Origin: PLanc-01 sp035342095
GTDB lineage: Bacteria > Planctomycetota > Phycisphaerae > Sedimentisphaerales > Anaerobacaceae
NCBI GenBank assembly: GCA_035342095.1
Contig: DAOQWL010000014.1
Location: 1-64,000 of the forward strand
DNA: 64,000 nt
Direction of reading: 5' to 3'
Position numbers and translations under genes: made by a program. Below the pieces are notes generated by a model. The model was not told the origin of the DNA. It was given only the letters and a program-made list of their open reading frames with translations, and ran no database searches. The first letter of the stretch is position 1; every line of letters begins with the position of its first letter. This document shows positions 57,001 through 64,000 of the stretch, one piece after another.

Positions 57001-59629
57001 CGACTGGACCGGCGGCAAACGATCCGTCGAGGTCGGCCTCTCCGACCTGCCCTACGGCGATGTCTCGTCGTCCGACAACGTCCCGGAACTTTGCGTGGGA
57101 CGCATTATCGGCGATTCGGCTGGCGCCTTGATGCAGGCAATGCAATCCGGCTTGTACTCCAGTTTCGATCGTTCCTACGGCGTCGCCACCAGCGGCGCGG
57201 AAAGCGATTGGGAGAACTTCGTCGGCAACGTTCGCGACATTGTCGCCGCCTGGGACAGGCAAGCAGCCGGCGGCGTCATCATGACCGAGAGAAGGAAGCC
57301 CCATCATTGGAGCGTCTATGTACACAAGGCCGAACCCGTCAACGGCTACGATTTTCCGATGGATCCCGGCGACGGTTTCGTCACAGCCGTCCTGGCCGGT
57401 TACGGCATGTCGGCGATCCGCATCGAGCCGGACACGGATACAGGCTGCCTCGTCACCGCCGGGAATCTGGACCTGATCAGCACGCCGTTCAGCGGCGCCG
57501 CGTCGTTCATGGTTCCCTTCAATTCCGGCGACGCGCTGGCTGCGGGCGACATCGACGCCGACGGCGAGGATGAGATCATCGTCGGCGACATTTCCTTCGA
57601 CAGGCTCATCGTCGTTTGCGACCCGCCGAACACGACTTCCCATACGTATCTCGGGTTCGACGCCGAACTCGAGTCGTGGGACGTGATCGCCTGCGGTCAT
57701 GTCTTGGACGTCCTGGCACAGGACGTGGTCGTCGTAGCCCGGCCCATCGACGGGGGCACCGTTGACATTTACGAATACGTCAGTTCGCCTCCCGGCCTCT
57801 ATCGGACCTACCGACTGGACATCCCGTTCTCCTCCTACGACGGATTGGCCATCGCGGACATCGACACCTCCAACCCCGGCGACGAGATCGTCATCGGCAA
57901 CGACAGCGACCAGCGGATCTACGTCTACGACCGCAGAGGCACTCTGCTCATGGAAATCCCATGCGAGCCGTACACAGCCTACGACAGTCTGGTGGCCGGG
58001 GACATGGACGGCGATGGTGGCGACGAACTGGCCGTCTTGATCGACGATGTGATCGACAGCAAGCGTCGCCTCCACATCTTCCAGGCTGACTGCGCCTCCT
58101 ATGACGCGGCTTCAGGCTGGCAACTCGTCCGAGGTCGAAGCAGCCTGATCTACTCGCGATTCCTCCACTGCGACGGCGCTCGGACAACCGGCGGATCCAC
58201 CCGCTACGACGGAGTGACCTGCGACGACCTCGACGGAGACGGGAAAGAGGAAGTCTGCCTGGCCCGTGAGAGCAATGACCGCCTGTACGCCCTCGACGGC
58301 CACTACGCCGACGGGTGGAAGCAGCGCTATTTGCCGGTCCTTCAGGACATCGAGGATCGGATCGACCTGTTCGTGCTCGCCGGGCACGGCAACCCCGGCT
58401 CCTGCTCCCCCTTCAACCGCGTGGACATCGGCACGCTGTCTCTGACAGCCGGGCCCCTGGTCTTTGCGCTGTCCTGCCTGACCGGTAATTACGAAGGCGA
58501 ATGGTGGTGGTATGATGGCGGCGCGGTCGACGCCCACAGCGACGGAGACGACGGCTTCGCCGAAGCATTCTTTGGCCAGGGCGCAGCCGCCTATATCGGC
58601 GCCACCGAGGTATCCGGGACCGCTCCCAACGGCTCGGCCGGGCCGGCCTTCTTCGCCCAGTGGGACCCGGACGAAACCGCCGGCAAGGCCTTCCGCGACT
58701 ACCGGCGAGGCCGGGTGGGGGCAAGCAATCTCTGGACCTTCTGGGCGATGGAGTACAACTACTACGGCGACGTGAAATTCGGGGCCTTGGGCAGCGGCAT
58801 CGCCACGGCTTCGGTCGAGGAGCCCGGCCTGTCGATTGCAGGCGCCGAACCCCTTCCGGCCAACCCCGAGATTCTATTGGCCGACTATGAGGTCGCGACC
58901 GCCGATGGGTACGATCGTGTCACCATCCCAGGCGGGGACATCCTCATGGAGCCGAACCAGCCAATGGTCCCGATGTACCGGATCGAATACGAGGTCCCCG
59001 CCGGTGTGGTCGTGCAGGATGTCCAGGTACTGCAGCGGGACGGGCTCCAGGCCGAGATCGGCCTGAATCTGCCGCTGACCCTTGCGTTGACCGACGCCTT
59101 CGCGGAACCGAATGGGATCCTGATCGAACCCGAGCCGGGCTGGTATCCTGATCGGCAACTCGATTGGCGGGTCATTCACGAAGCGGATGGCACAGCGACT
59201 CTGGCCGTGACCCTCTACCCCTTCGAGTACAATGCGCAGACGACGGAGAGCCGCTTCTACAAGCAGTACACGCTCAGGATCGAAACACTCGATTCGCCGG
59301 TCCGCATCAGTGCCCTGTTCACCGACAGCAAGATCTATGCGCCGGGCGGCCTCGTGACGGTCAAGGTCTGGCTCAACGCCGAGGGCGAGGCCCAGGACGC
59401 CTTCGCGGACACCGTGATCCGCCAGTACGGTTCGGACGAGCTTGTCGCCGGCCTGCTGCTGGACAATCTCGCCGGTCTGGTCGGGACGGCCTCCTACGCC
59501 GCCACCTGGGACAGCACCGGTGCGGAGCCAGGATTCTACTACGCGGAGACGAAGATCGTGGACACCGCCGGCCAGGTCCTCGCCCGCGAGACCGCCTTGT
59601 TCAGCGTCAAGTCACAGGAGTGGGAGTAA
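54014..59629 (+). CDS. giant exported gingipain-like (C25) protein with CARDB, FnIII and FG-GAP modules
   Basis: An 1871-residue protein; AAAGGAGG lies 9 nt before the ATG and a signal peptide ends near LLAQA. CARDB (about 35-135), two fibronectin III (137-325), CARDB (329-428), fibronectin III (429-527), Ig-like and CARDB-like regions (529-870), then a caspase-fold C25-like region from about 879 (GSDYLIVTNPA). Four FG-GAP/VCBS calcium motifs (about 1179-1415, such as DIDADGEDEIIVGD and DLDGDGKEEVCLA) are inserted before the catalytic half. The His-Cys dyad is LAGHGNPG (His1458) and FALSCLTGNYEG (Cys1488). Beta domains end the protein; no sorting tail is visible. It is probably a surface peptidase or processing enzyme. 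Confidence 0.85.
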   Translation: MRTNPKHVIRTHLHLVLVAAVCLFPAATLLAQAAPDLVVVDQWETGGTVHFTLKNSGTGIAKSGHTATLAVDGTLVDAAVVGNPMSPGETYSGAFLQYSWQCTADGSHPVVVRADAYDIVPESNEKNNTREETWICDVTAPKITDGPEATNITKTSAQIVWTTNEDSDSLVLYGTASQIYKFSESSQKMTTAHKILLDGLKADTRYYYVVESTDAHGNTVRSKERTFRTLAEPLVILSGPTVQDITQTGATVLWTTNHASDSDVRYGVASGMYAGDAYNAAETTSHSVRLEGLAPGTLYYFIVESKTQSDEAVSDEQTFQTQGGQAQSPDLIVDYVWEDDHQLHARIKNTGGGAAPASHRAGLFTSDRLIDWAVVTVPLSPGGTADVTFRKFFFECHDAQHTFRVTADIDEEVSEQDETNNSLDWTTECDVTPLRIIDGPYARSIMPKTVDIVWKTNKPSDSNALYDRYAGVFGFSQSSPQQTTEHLIHIKGLTPGTVYQFKVRSATENGQSVESKPGYFRTKTEGATAAKIQDLVFEREATDFPCYRITAVIRDENDVDKVEFFADGMRFQTDYTPPFQAVFAPGIVQGEIFRPWTIEAVAVVADGRLSMASLFEPAYECNEIIAEFEWPFPNETFYIPRATAPAGTEIPIRVHAYGWDTILHMPGGIELPPGHSGIMLEFTEWPLEEVRFYVNTVHIGTVPSQADHIYEIPWDAAGMRVGRYAIRADAIANDQCIQTIIQDIELEEGEPDIVATRQVWREGNAFRVRLNIRNRGTVSYYCDVVRDNVDGLQPIQDAFDDYNVSAIPSSDGRHCDVTLDLFTPTSTQYEIRAGRTVRLEYYAVPIQFPGPGSFDYEIGDDPVEVRDNWGIDTWTIPCRCVRTEDGIRLDDEIDSAIAGSDYLIVTNPAACLTEFGAAAEVLSEMARLAYHRNGTLGYPSGPGSDDPVWVRDCARMWGATMTGSDGVAGNYLRNGYLLLVGETEILPAWTVNSPDIDWTGGKRSVEVGLSDLPYGDVSSSDNVPELCVGRIIGDSAGALMQAMQSGLYSSFDRSYGVATSGAESDWENFVGNVRDIVAAWDRQAAGGVIMTERRKPHHWSVYVHKAEPVNGYDFPMDPGDGFVTAVLAGYGMSAIRIEPDTDTGCLVTAGNLDLISTPFSGAASFMVPFNSGDALAAGDIDADGEDEIIVGDISFDRLIVVCDPPNTTSHTYLGFDAELESWDVIACGHVLDVLAQDVVVVARPIDGGTVDIYEYVSSPPGLYRTYRLDIPFSSYDGLAIADIDTSNPGDEIVIGNDSDQRIYVYDRRGTLLMEIPCEPYTAYDSLVAGDMDGDGGDELAVLIDDVIDSKRRLHIFQADCASYDAASGWQLVRGRSSLIYSRFLHCDGARTTGGSTRYDGVTCDDLDGDGKEEVCLARESNDRLYALDGHYADGWKQRYLPVLQDIEDRIDLFVLAGHGNPGSCSPFNRVDIGTLSLTAGPLVFALSCLTGNYEGEWWWYDGGAVDAHSDGDDGFAEAFFGQGAAAYIGATEVSGTAPNGSAGPAFFAQWDPDETAGKAFRDYRRGRVGASNLWTFWAMEYNYYGDVKFGALGSGIATASVEEPGLSIAGAEPLPANPEILLADYEVATADGYDRVTIPGGDILMEPNQPMVPMYRIEYEVPAGVVVQDVQVLQRDGLQAEIGLNLPLTLALTDAFAEPNGILIEPEPGWYPDRQLDWRVIHEADGTATLAVTLYPFEYNAQTTESRFYKQYTLRIETLDSPVRISALFTDSKIYAPGGLVTVKVWLNAEGEAQDAFADTVIRQYGSDELVAGLLLDNLAGLVGTASYAATWDSTGAEPGFYYAETKIVDTAGQVLARETALFSVKSQEWE

Positions 59630-59631
59630 TC

Positions 59632-59682
59632 ACGTCGTGCGTGGAGCGCCCGAGGCACGAATCCTCGCTCCACGCACGACGT
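59632..59682. terminator. strong hairpin between convergent genes
   Basis: ACGTCGTGCGTGGAGCG (59632-59648) pairs perfectly with CGCTCCACGCACGACGT (59666-59682). It lacks a T run, so it may act as a bidirectional terminator or be another palindromic element. Confidence 0.5.
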
Positions 59683-59690
59683 TTGACGAT

Positions 59691-60635
59691 CTACTCCGTG
59701 AAGGTCAGCGACTCCTCCTGGGATGCTCCTGCGACGGTAGTGATCCGCGTGTGGCTCACGTGTCGAGGCCATCCGGAGGACAGGTGCAATGCAAAGCGGG
59801 CCTCGTCTTTGACATTGAGCGAGCCGCCCGTTGTGCCGGACGGTAGCGACTTGCCCATGCGGGCGGCCAGGTCCTTCAGGGTCCTTTCCAGCACCTGTGC
59901 CCCGGCGACCGGATCGATCTCCTGGCGCCACGTGACGACCGCGGTGTCCGACGAGGAATCGGCTTTCTCCAGCGTGAACGAAGCGCGTGTGGGAAACGGA
60001 TCGCCGCCGAACGGATTGGCCAGCTTGTCCTCGTATTCCCTGGGGCAACCCACGGCGTGCTCCAGGCCGAGAGGCATGAAGAACACCTGGGGCACCCGGG
60101 TGAACAGGATCTCGACCTGCTGCCTCGTGGCGAGCATGGACAGGAGTTGCCGGCGAGTCCTCTGGATCGTCGTGTCGTCGATGCCGGCCTTGCGGGCCTC
60201 TTCCAGGGTCGCATCGACGCTCTCTCGGGCCGTCGCCCGGAGTTGCCGCCAGTTCTGCACGCCGCGGAGCTTCGTGCGGGAATCGAACTGAAGCACGATG
60301 GTGACGCCGCAGGTGAGATCCGTCACAGCCCGAGTGAAGAGGTCCATCGCCCGGTTGGGATCGTCGAGCCGGGTCTGTCCCGCCATCCAGCCAATGAGAT
60401 AGCCGCCTTCATGGACGTCCAGAACCTCGATGCGAACCGATGTCGTGCCTTTGACGCTCACTGGGGCGGTCCCCGGTCTGGTGCAGCGGCCCTGAATCAT
60501 CGTATAGGTGCGGCTTTCGCCCTTTTTCCAGTGCGGCATCAAGGCAACGGTATGGGCGTCCGCCTGAACCCGAAGGCAAAGCGCCGGACCGCAGACCAGG
60601 AATATGAACACAACTACCGCTATCGTCCTGTTCAC
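59691..60635 (-). CDS. exported hypothetical protein
   Basis: A 314-residue protein. GTG at 60635 begins a signal peptide (VNRTIAVVVFIFLVCGPALC, cleavage near RVQA) and has GGGAG 10 nt upstream; the longer frame would put a charged tail before it. The body (PHWKKGESRTYTMIQG..., VDATLEEARKAGIDD, LEHAVGCPREYEDKL) matches no family I know. It is convergent with the giant gene. Confidence 0.65.
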   Translation of the reverse strand: MNRTIAVVVFIFLVCGPALCLRVQADAHTVALMPHWKKGESRTYTMIQGRCTRPGTAPVSVKGTTSVRIEVLDVHEGGYLIGWMAGQTRLDDPNRAMDLFTRAVTDLTCGVTIVLQFDSRTKLRGVQNWRQLRATARESVDATLEEARKAGIDDTTIQRTRRQLLSMLATRQQVEILFTRVPQVFFMPLGLEHAVGCPREYEDKLANPFGGDPFPTRASFTLEKADSSSDTAVVTWRQEIDPVAGAQVLERTLKDLAARMGKSLPSGTTGGSLNVKDEARFALHLSSGWPRHVSHTRITTVAGASQEESLTFTE

Positions 60636-60826
60636 GGAATCACAACTCCCGATATCGTCCCCTGCTGCTCTCGAACAACAGCTCCGCGATTCGACCCCAC
60701 CGGGGTCCGCCATTCACTTGGACGACACGGTCCGGATACTACCGGATGAATCCTTCAATGTCTATCTCTTTCAGGTCGGGCGTAAGGTAAAATCGCTTCC
60801 GCCAACGTCATACAGGTGACGATCGA

Positions 60827-61270
60827 TTGTCGAACGATGTGCTGGCGAGTCTCGATTTCAACGACGAGGATTTTCGCCTGGTGCAGACCATCGTGGATTA
60901 CGACGCCGGCGCCTTCAGGCAGATCGAGCGCAGCCAGAGCCGGCGGAACCCGATGGACCATATTGCGTTCATTATTGGCCTGATCGATCAGGCAGACCGG
61001 TTCTACGAATCCCGGGAAATCGATGGCGTCGCGTGCTTTGGCTTCGATGTCAGCGCCAAGAAGTACGGCACGAACCCGGACGGCGCGTTCCACCAGGTCT
61101 GGCTCGACGCCGCCACGAATCTCCCCGTGCGGATGGAATGCCACTGGCCGAGAAGCGACGGCAGCGGAGAGTATGTGACCGTCCAGGAGCAATTCGACTG
61201 GGATCCCACGCTGCCCGAAGATCTCCTCACGCCGCAAATCCCGCCCGGATTCGCGCAGATCGAGAAATGA
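60827..61270 (+). CDS. hypothetical protein, possibly the truncated C-terminus of a LolA-like sigma-associated protein
   Basis: A 147-residue protein from a TTG with AGGTGA upstream. The stretch EIDGVACFGFDVSAKK, VWLDAATNLPVRMEC and DWDPTLPEDLLTPQIPPGF resembles the end of LolA-like domains found in the third gene of planctomycete ECF sigma operons. No N-terminal anchor or signal is present, so it may be a remnant lacking its first half. A hairpin at 61322-61355 follows. Confidence 0.55.
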   Translation: MSNDVLASLDFNDEDFRLVQTIVDYDAGAFRQIERSQSRRNPMDHIAFIIGLIDQADRFYESREIDGVACFGFDVSAKKYGTNPDGAFHQVWLDAATNLPVRMECHWPRSDGSGEYVTVQEQFDWDPTLPEDLLTPQIPPGFAQIEK

Positions 61271-61321
61271 CGGGAAGAACCAACCCTTCCCGGGGGAATC
61301 ACAGCCGCGAACCAGTTCTTG

Positions 61322-61355
61322 CACAAAGGCCGAGCCGCAACGCTCGGCCTTTGTG
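61322..61355 (+). terminator. terminator-like hairpin
   Basis: CACAAAGGCCGAG (61322-61334) pairs perfectly with CTCGGCCTTTGTG (61343-61355). No clear T run; it separates the preceding gene from the sigma-factor promoter. Confidence 0.5.
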
Positions 61356-61385
61356 TTGCGCGGGCGGAATCTGTCCGTCTATAAT
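61356..61385 (+). promoter_or_regulatory. promoter of the ECF sigma gene
   Basis: TTGCGC (61356-61361) and a consensus TATAAT (61380-61385) with an 18-bp spacer. The expected transcript start falls on or next to GTG 61392. Confidence 0.5.
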
Positions 61386-61453
61386 GGTGATGTGACAAGG
61401 CACGAACCGGACAGGAGTTTGGAGCGAGCGACCGGCGGACAGAGCTGCTCGAA

Positions 61454-61954
61454 TTGCTGGATCGATCCGGGGCGAGTCTCTTCGCCCTGCTGACGAGGCT
61501 CACCCTGCGCCAGGACGTGGCCGAGGAACTCATGCAGGACCTGTTCCTCAAGCTCAGCGCCGCCAATGACCAGGGCGGGATCGATTGCTGGTACGCCTAC
61601 GCCCGCCGGACGGCCATCAATCTGGCCTTCGACTGGCGACGGCGACAGAAGATCCGGCGGACCTGCTCGCTCGACGGATCGTTAGACCGCGTTTCTACAG
61701 GGGACTCGCCTCTGGGCACATTGATCGAAGCGGAGGAACTGGAGCAGGTCCTTGGAGCGATCGACCGGCTTCGCGGCCTCTCGCGCGAGGCCTTTGTCCT
61801 GCGGTACATCGAGCAGGAGTCGTACGAGCGAATCGCCGAGCAGCTCGGCAAGACGCCGCATCATGCACGGGCCTTGTGCTCCCGAGCGATGAATGCGTTG
61901 CGCAGTTGTATCGTGGAAGATGGAAAGGAGGTGCAGCATGTCGAAGATGAATGA
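61454..61954 (+). CDS. ECF-type RNA polymerase sigma factor
   Basis: A 166-residue sigma factor. Region 2 includes LRQDVAEELMQDLFLKLSAAN and RTAINLAFDWRRRQK; region 4 includes SREAFVLRYIEQESYERIAEQL and TPHHARALCSRAMNALR. The TTG at 61454 is the first start in this frame. The true N-terminus probably begins upstream: GTG 61392 opens MTRHEPDRSLERA in another frame, and RRTELLELLDRSGASLF follows in this one, so a one-base frameshift near 61430 is suspected. It overlaps the next gene by 17 nt. Confidence 0.88.
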   Translation: MLDRSGASLFALLTRLTLRQDVAEELMQDLFLKLSAANDQGGIDCWYAYARRTAINLAFDWRRRQKIRRTCSLDGSLDRVSTGDSPLGTLIEAEELEQVLGAIDRLRGLSREAFVLRYIEQESYERIAEQLGKTPHHARALCSRAMNALRSCIVEDGKEVQHVEDE

Positions 61955-64000
61955 GAACGAGCTTCGACGGCGTCTCGATCTGCTCTCCGAAATCAAACCG
62001 TCGCCCCAGGCCACGGGCCGGGCTCTGGATCGCGTCCACCGGACGCTGAGCCAGACAGATCAGCAGCCCGACGCTCGCCCCGTGAGCTTTTGGAGAACCA
62101 TCATGGCAAGCAGACTGACCAAGCCCGTCATTGCGGCGGCCGTGCTTCTGGCGATAGCGATTCTCTGGCAATCGATGACATTCACGGGGAATGCCTACGC
62201 GTTGTCCGATGTGCCCCATCTCCTCGGGCAGGCCAGGACGATCCACGTGCGGATGCGACATTTCAGCGGCGCACGCGAGTTCCCCGCGGAGTACTGGTAC
62301 GATCCGGCAAACGGGAGGATGTACCGCTCGTTGGAGAGGCCTGCAACAGAGCAAGGCCCCGACGGGCTCCAAAGCGTGACAGAAGTCACGCGGACCGTCT
62401 GGGATGGGCAGTATGTCATGGAGATCAACGACAGAACGAAGACAGTCGGCTTCCAGAGGTTGCTGGCCTCTCAGCAGCAGCCCAACCGGATTCTAATCGC
62501 GGAGTTCGGTCTGAAGATGGCCCTTCAGGACATCGCAAATCTGGACAAGTACACCCGAATCGGCAACGAGGAGATCGGTGGCGAGTCCTACGATATCTGG
62601 CGGAGGGAGTTCAAGATGGTTCCCACGCCGCAAGTGAGATGCAGATCGGACTACTGGGTGTCGCCGGCCACCGGCAAGGTGGGACGCGTGAGAAGGTGGA
62701 TCAAGCTGGATACAGACTGGATTCTCACCAGCGAGATGGATGCCGTCCAGATCGACGTGGAGCCTCCCGTGGGTCTGTTTTCCACGGAGCCTCCGGCCGG
62801 CTATACCTTGAAGAATGAGAAACATGTCGCCGAGTACACCGGCATCGGCCTCACCGCGTATGAAAGCGAAGGCTGTTCTTTACGGGCTCCTGTCAGTCTC
62901 GGGCTCGAGGATGGGAGCGTTCTGGTCTGCTGGCGAACGACCGGCGGCCCGGCTGTGCCTGATCCCAACGCCCCCTACGAGAACCTGTCCTTCGGCGGCG
63001 ACCTGGCGCAGACGCCCCTGAGGGTGTTTGGCTTGATCTCGGCCACGGACGAGAATCACACAGAACCGGTCCTTCATTACGTCGGCAGACACGTCGCAGT
63101 CACGCGGAATGCAGGTACAGTGTATGAGTGGGCTCTGTACGTGCCGCCTCGCGCGGCTGTTGCCACGGAACGCACGGTGCTCACCATTACGGCGATACAG
63201 CCCAAGGTCCAAATGTCCGGGGACTTGCGGACGGAGCATCGATCGTTGATCGGCTTCGCGAGTTTGTGCGTCACACGCGAAGACTTCGAGCAATACGTTC
63301 CCGCGGCGGCACGGGAACTGTCGGACGACCAGGCCGTGCCGACGGAGTTGACCTATGACGGCCTTCAAGCATTGGCGCAGCGGGTCCGCGCCACGCCGGA
63401 GCTGTATGAAGCTGTGCGGACATGGGCGGAAGAACCGCAGAAGAGCATCGTCAGGCTTGAGCCGGTGGAGACGACGACACCCGAGCAGGTCAGGCAACAG
63501 GCAAGGCAACTGGTGGAGGCGTTCTTCGCTGCGATTGTTGACGGACGCGACGCCGACGCCGCCAGACTGCTCCGATACGAGGAGCCGCGGGCCTCTCGCG
63601 TGGTGACCGGAATGAAGCAGTTGCCGGGCGTCAAGGACATCAAGGTCGAGAGCATCTACGCAACCGAGGAGAATGCCATGGTGATCACCAACGAGTTTGC
63701 CGCCTACGAAGGTCGCTCGGGGCGCTGGGCCATCGCGGTGCTCAAGGAGAAGGGGACATGGCTGATCAAAGACTTCGACGCCACGACGACCGACTCAATG
63801 CAGGAGGAGATCGACGACTACTTGAAGCGTTTCCCGGGCGCGAAGCACTTCCCGCAGGGTGCGTACGACGCACCATCGTCTGCACATCCGAGGGTTGACC
63901 GGTGCGTAATACGCACCCTGCTACGAGCATCCCGGCACTTCACGACCTCGCTGCCTTTTGTTGTTGTCGCGAGTGATGCGGACCGCTACATTATGGCGGC
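61938..64000 (+). CDS. membrane-anchored sigma-associated protein with LolA-like domain (cut by window end)
   Basis: At least 687 codons, open at the window end. AAGGAGG precedes the ATG. Residues 1-50 form a short cytoplasmic segment (RRRLDLLSEIKPSPQATGRALDRVHRTL, typical of this planctomycete family), followed by a membrane helix (about 61-75, VIAAAVLLAIAILWQ), then a LolA-like beta domain (residues 90-300) and further domains. About residue 640 onward the sequence FPGAKHFPQ is the expected end; the frame then reads through element E without a stop. An anti-sigma role is inferred from gene order. Confidence 0.8.
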   Translation, partial: MSKMNENELRRRLDLLSEIKPSPQATGRALDRVHRTLSQTDQQPDARPVSFWRTIMASRLTKPVIAAAVLLAIAILWQSMTFTGNAYALSDVPHLLGQARTIHVRMRHFSGAREFPAEYWYDPANGRMYRSLERPATEQGPDGLQSVTEVTRTVWDGQYVMEINDRTKTVGFQRLLASQQQPNRILIAEFGLKMALQDIANLDKYTRIGNEEIGGESYDIWRREFKMVPTPQVRCRSDYWVSPATGKVGRVRRWIKLDTDWILTSEMDAVQIDVEPPVGLFSTEPPAGYTLKNEKHVAEYTGIGLTAYESEGCSLRAPVSLGLEDGSVLVCWRTTGGPAVPDPNAPYENLSFGGDLAQTPLRVFGLISATDENHTEPVLHYVGRHVAVTRNAGTVYEWALYVPPRAAVATERTVLTITAIQPKVQMSGDLRTEHRSLIGFASLCVTREDFEQYVPAAARELSDDQAVPTELTYDGLQALAQRVRATPELYEAVRTWAEEPQKSIVRLEPVETTTPEQVRQQARQLVEAFFAAIVDGRDADAARLLRYEEPRASRVVTGMKQLPGVKDIKVESIYATEENAMVITNEFAAYEGRSGRWAIAVLKEKGTWLIKDFDATTTDSMQEEIDDYLKRFPGAKHFPQGAYDAPSSAHPRVDRCVIRTLLRASRHFTTSLPFVVVASDADRYIMA
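63854..63921. repeat. palindromic element E at the end of an open frame
   Basis: GCAGGGTGCGTA (63854-63865) pairs with TACGCACCCTGC (63910-63921). Each half also forms its own hairpin (GGTGCGT-ACG-ACGCACC and GGTGCGT-AAT-ACGCACC). Confidence 0.8.

Noticed and set aside
61454..61954. Sigma gene as a phage or plasmid regulator
   Set aside because: Regions 2 and 4 and the following membrane-anchored partner fit the chromosomal planctomycete ECF arrangement.

Overview
The window looks like a chromosomal stretch of a GC-rich planctomycete, most likely of the Phycisphaerae/Sedimentisphaerales type. The pointers are a PEP-CTERM-like sorting tail (24210-24905), an ECF sigma factor followed by a membrane-anchored sigma-associated protein (61454-64000), very long secreted multidomain proteins, tandem esterases and a Re-citrate-synthase-like enzyme. 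The assignment is inferred from gene content; no rRNA or marker phylogeny is available. No phage, integrase, full-length insertion sequence or CRISPR array was seen.

Layout. 1-5.3 kb: a NamZ-type muramidase with a small membrane protein, a GlmU-like nucleotidyltransferase, an acyl carrier protein and a putative Re-citrate synthase. 5.5-14.3 kb: a hemicellulose side-chain block with L-arabinose isomerase, three secreted CE1-like esterase genes, a MarR regulator with a perfect palindrome upstream, and a CE15 glucuronoyl-esterase-like protein. 14.3-17.2 kb: a GHMP-kinase-like protein, a GDP-mannose-3,5-epimerase-like protein and an AraC regulator. 17.2-24 kb: a peptide/glutamate block with a C69-M19 fusion dipeptidase, two DAACS symporters, an exported gamma-glutamyl hydrolase and a cupin. 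24-32.7 kb: a PEP-CTERM-like protein, two small-ORF/nucleotidyltransferase pairs, a P-type Ca2+-type ATPase, tRNA-Thr(CGT), LarE, an exported phosphatase-like protein and a frameshifted LamG gene. 32.7-37.4 kb: a 1548-aa four-domain exported protein. 37.6-44.6 kb: a glycan cluster of glycosyltransferases, nucleotide-sugar enzymes, a methyltransferase and a radical SAM protein. 44.6-53.7 kb: nadE, a PEGA/beta-propeller lipoprotein, glnS, two unknown genes, a HEPN-MNT pair and purC. 54-59.6 kb: an 1871-aa gingipain-like protein. 59.7-64 kb: a secreted unknown, a small unknown, the ECF sigma factor and its partner, which is cut by the window end.

The most unusual signal is a set of dispersed palindromic elements, several of which lie in frame inside protein-coding genes. 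A shared arm (roughly GGAAAAAGGCAGATCGGGCC or its reverse complement) borders several different cores. Element A (about 160 bp, an outer stem plus two inner hairpins) is read in one orientation inside an endonuclease/phosphatase gene and in the opposite orientation inside nadE, without stop codons in either. Element B (about 111 bp) occurs in frame in both nadE and the 1548-aa protein. Elements C and D are in frame in the 1548-aa protein and the radical SAM gene. Base changes between copies of A keep the stems paired. This resembles the logic of the Rickettsia palindromic elements, but the sequences are unlike any family I recognise.
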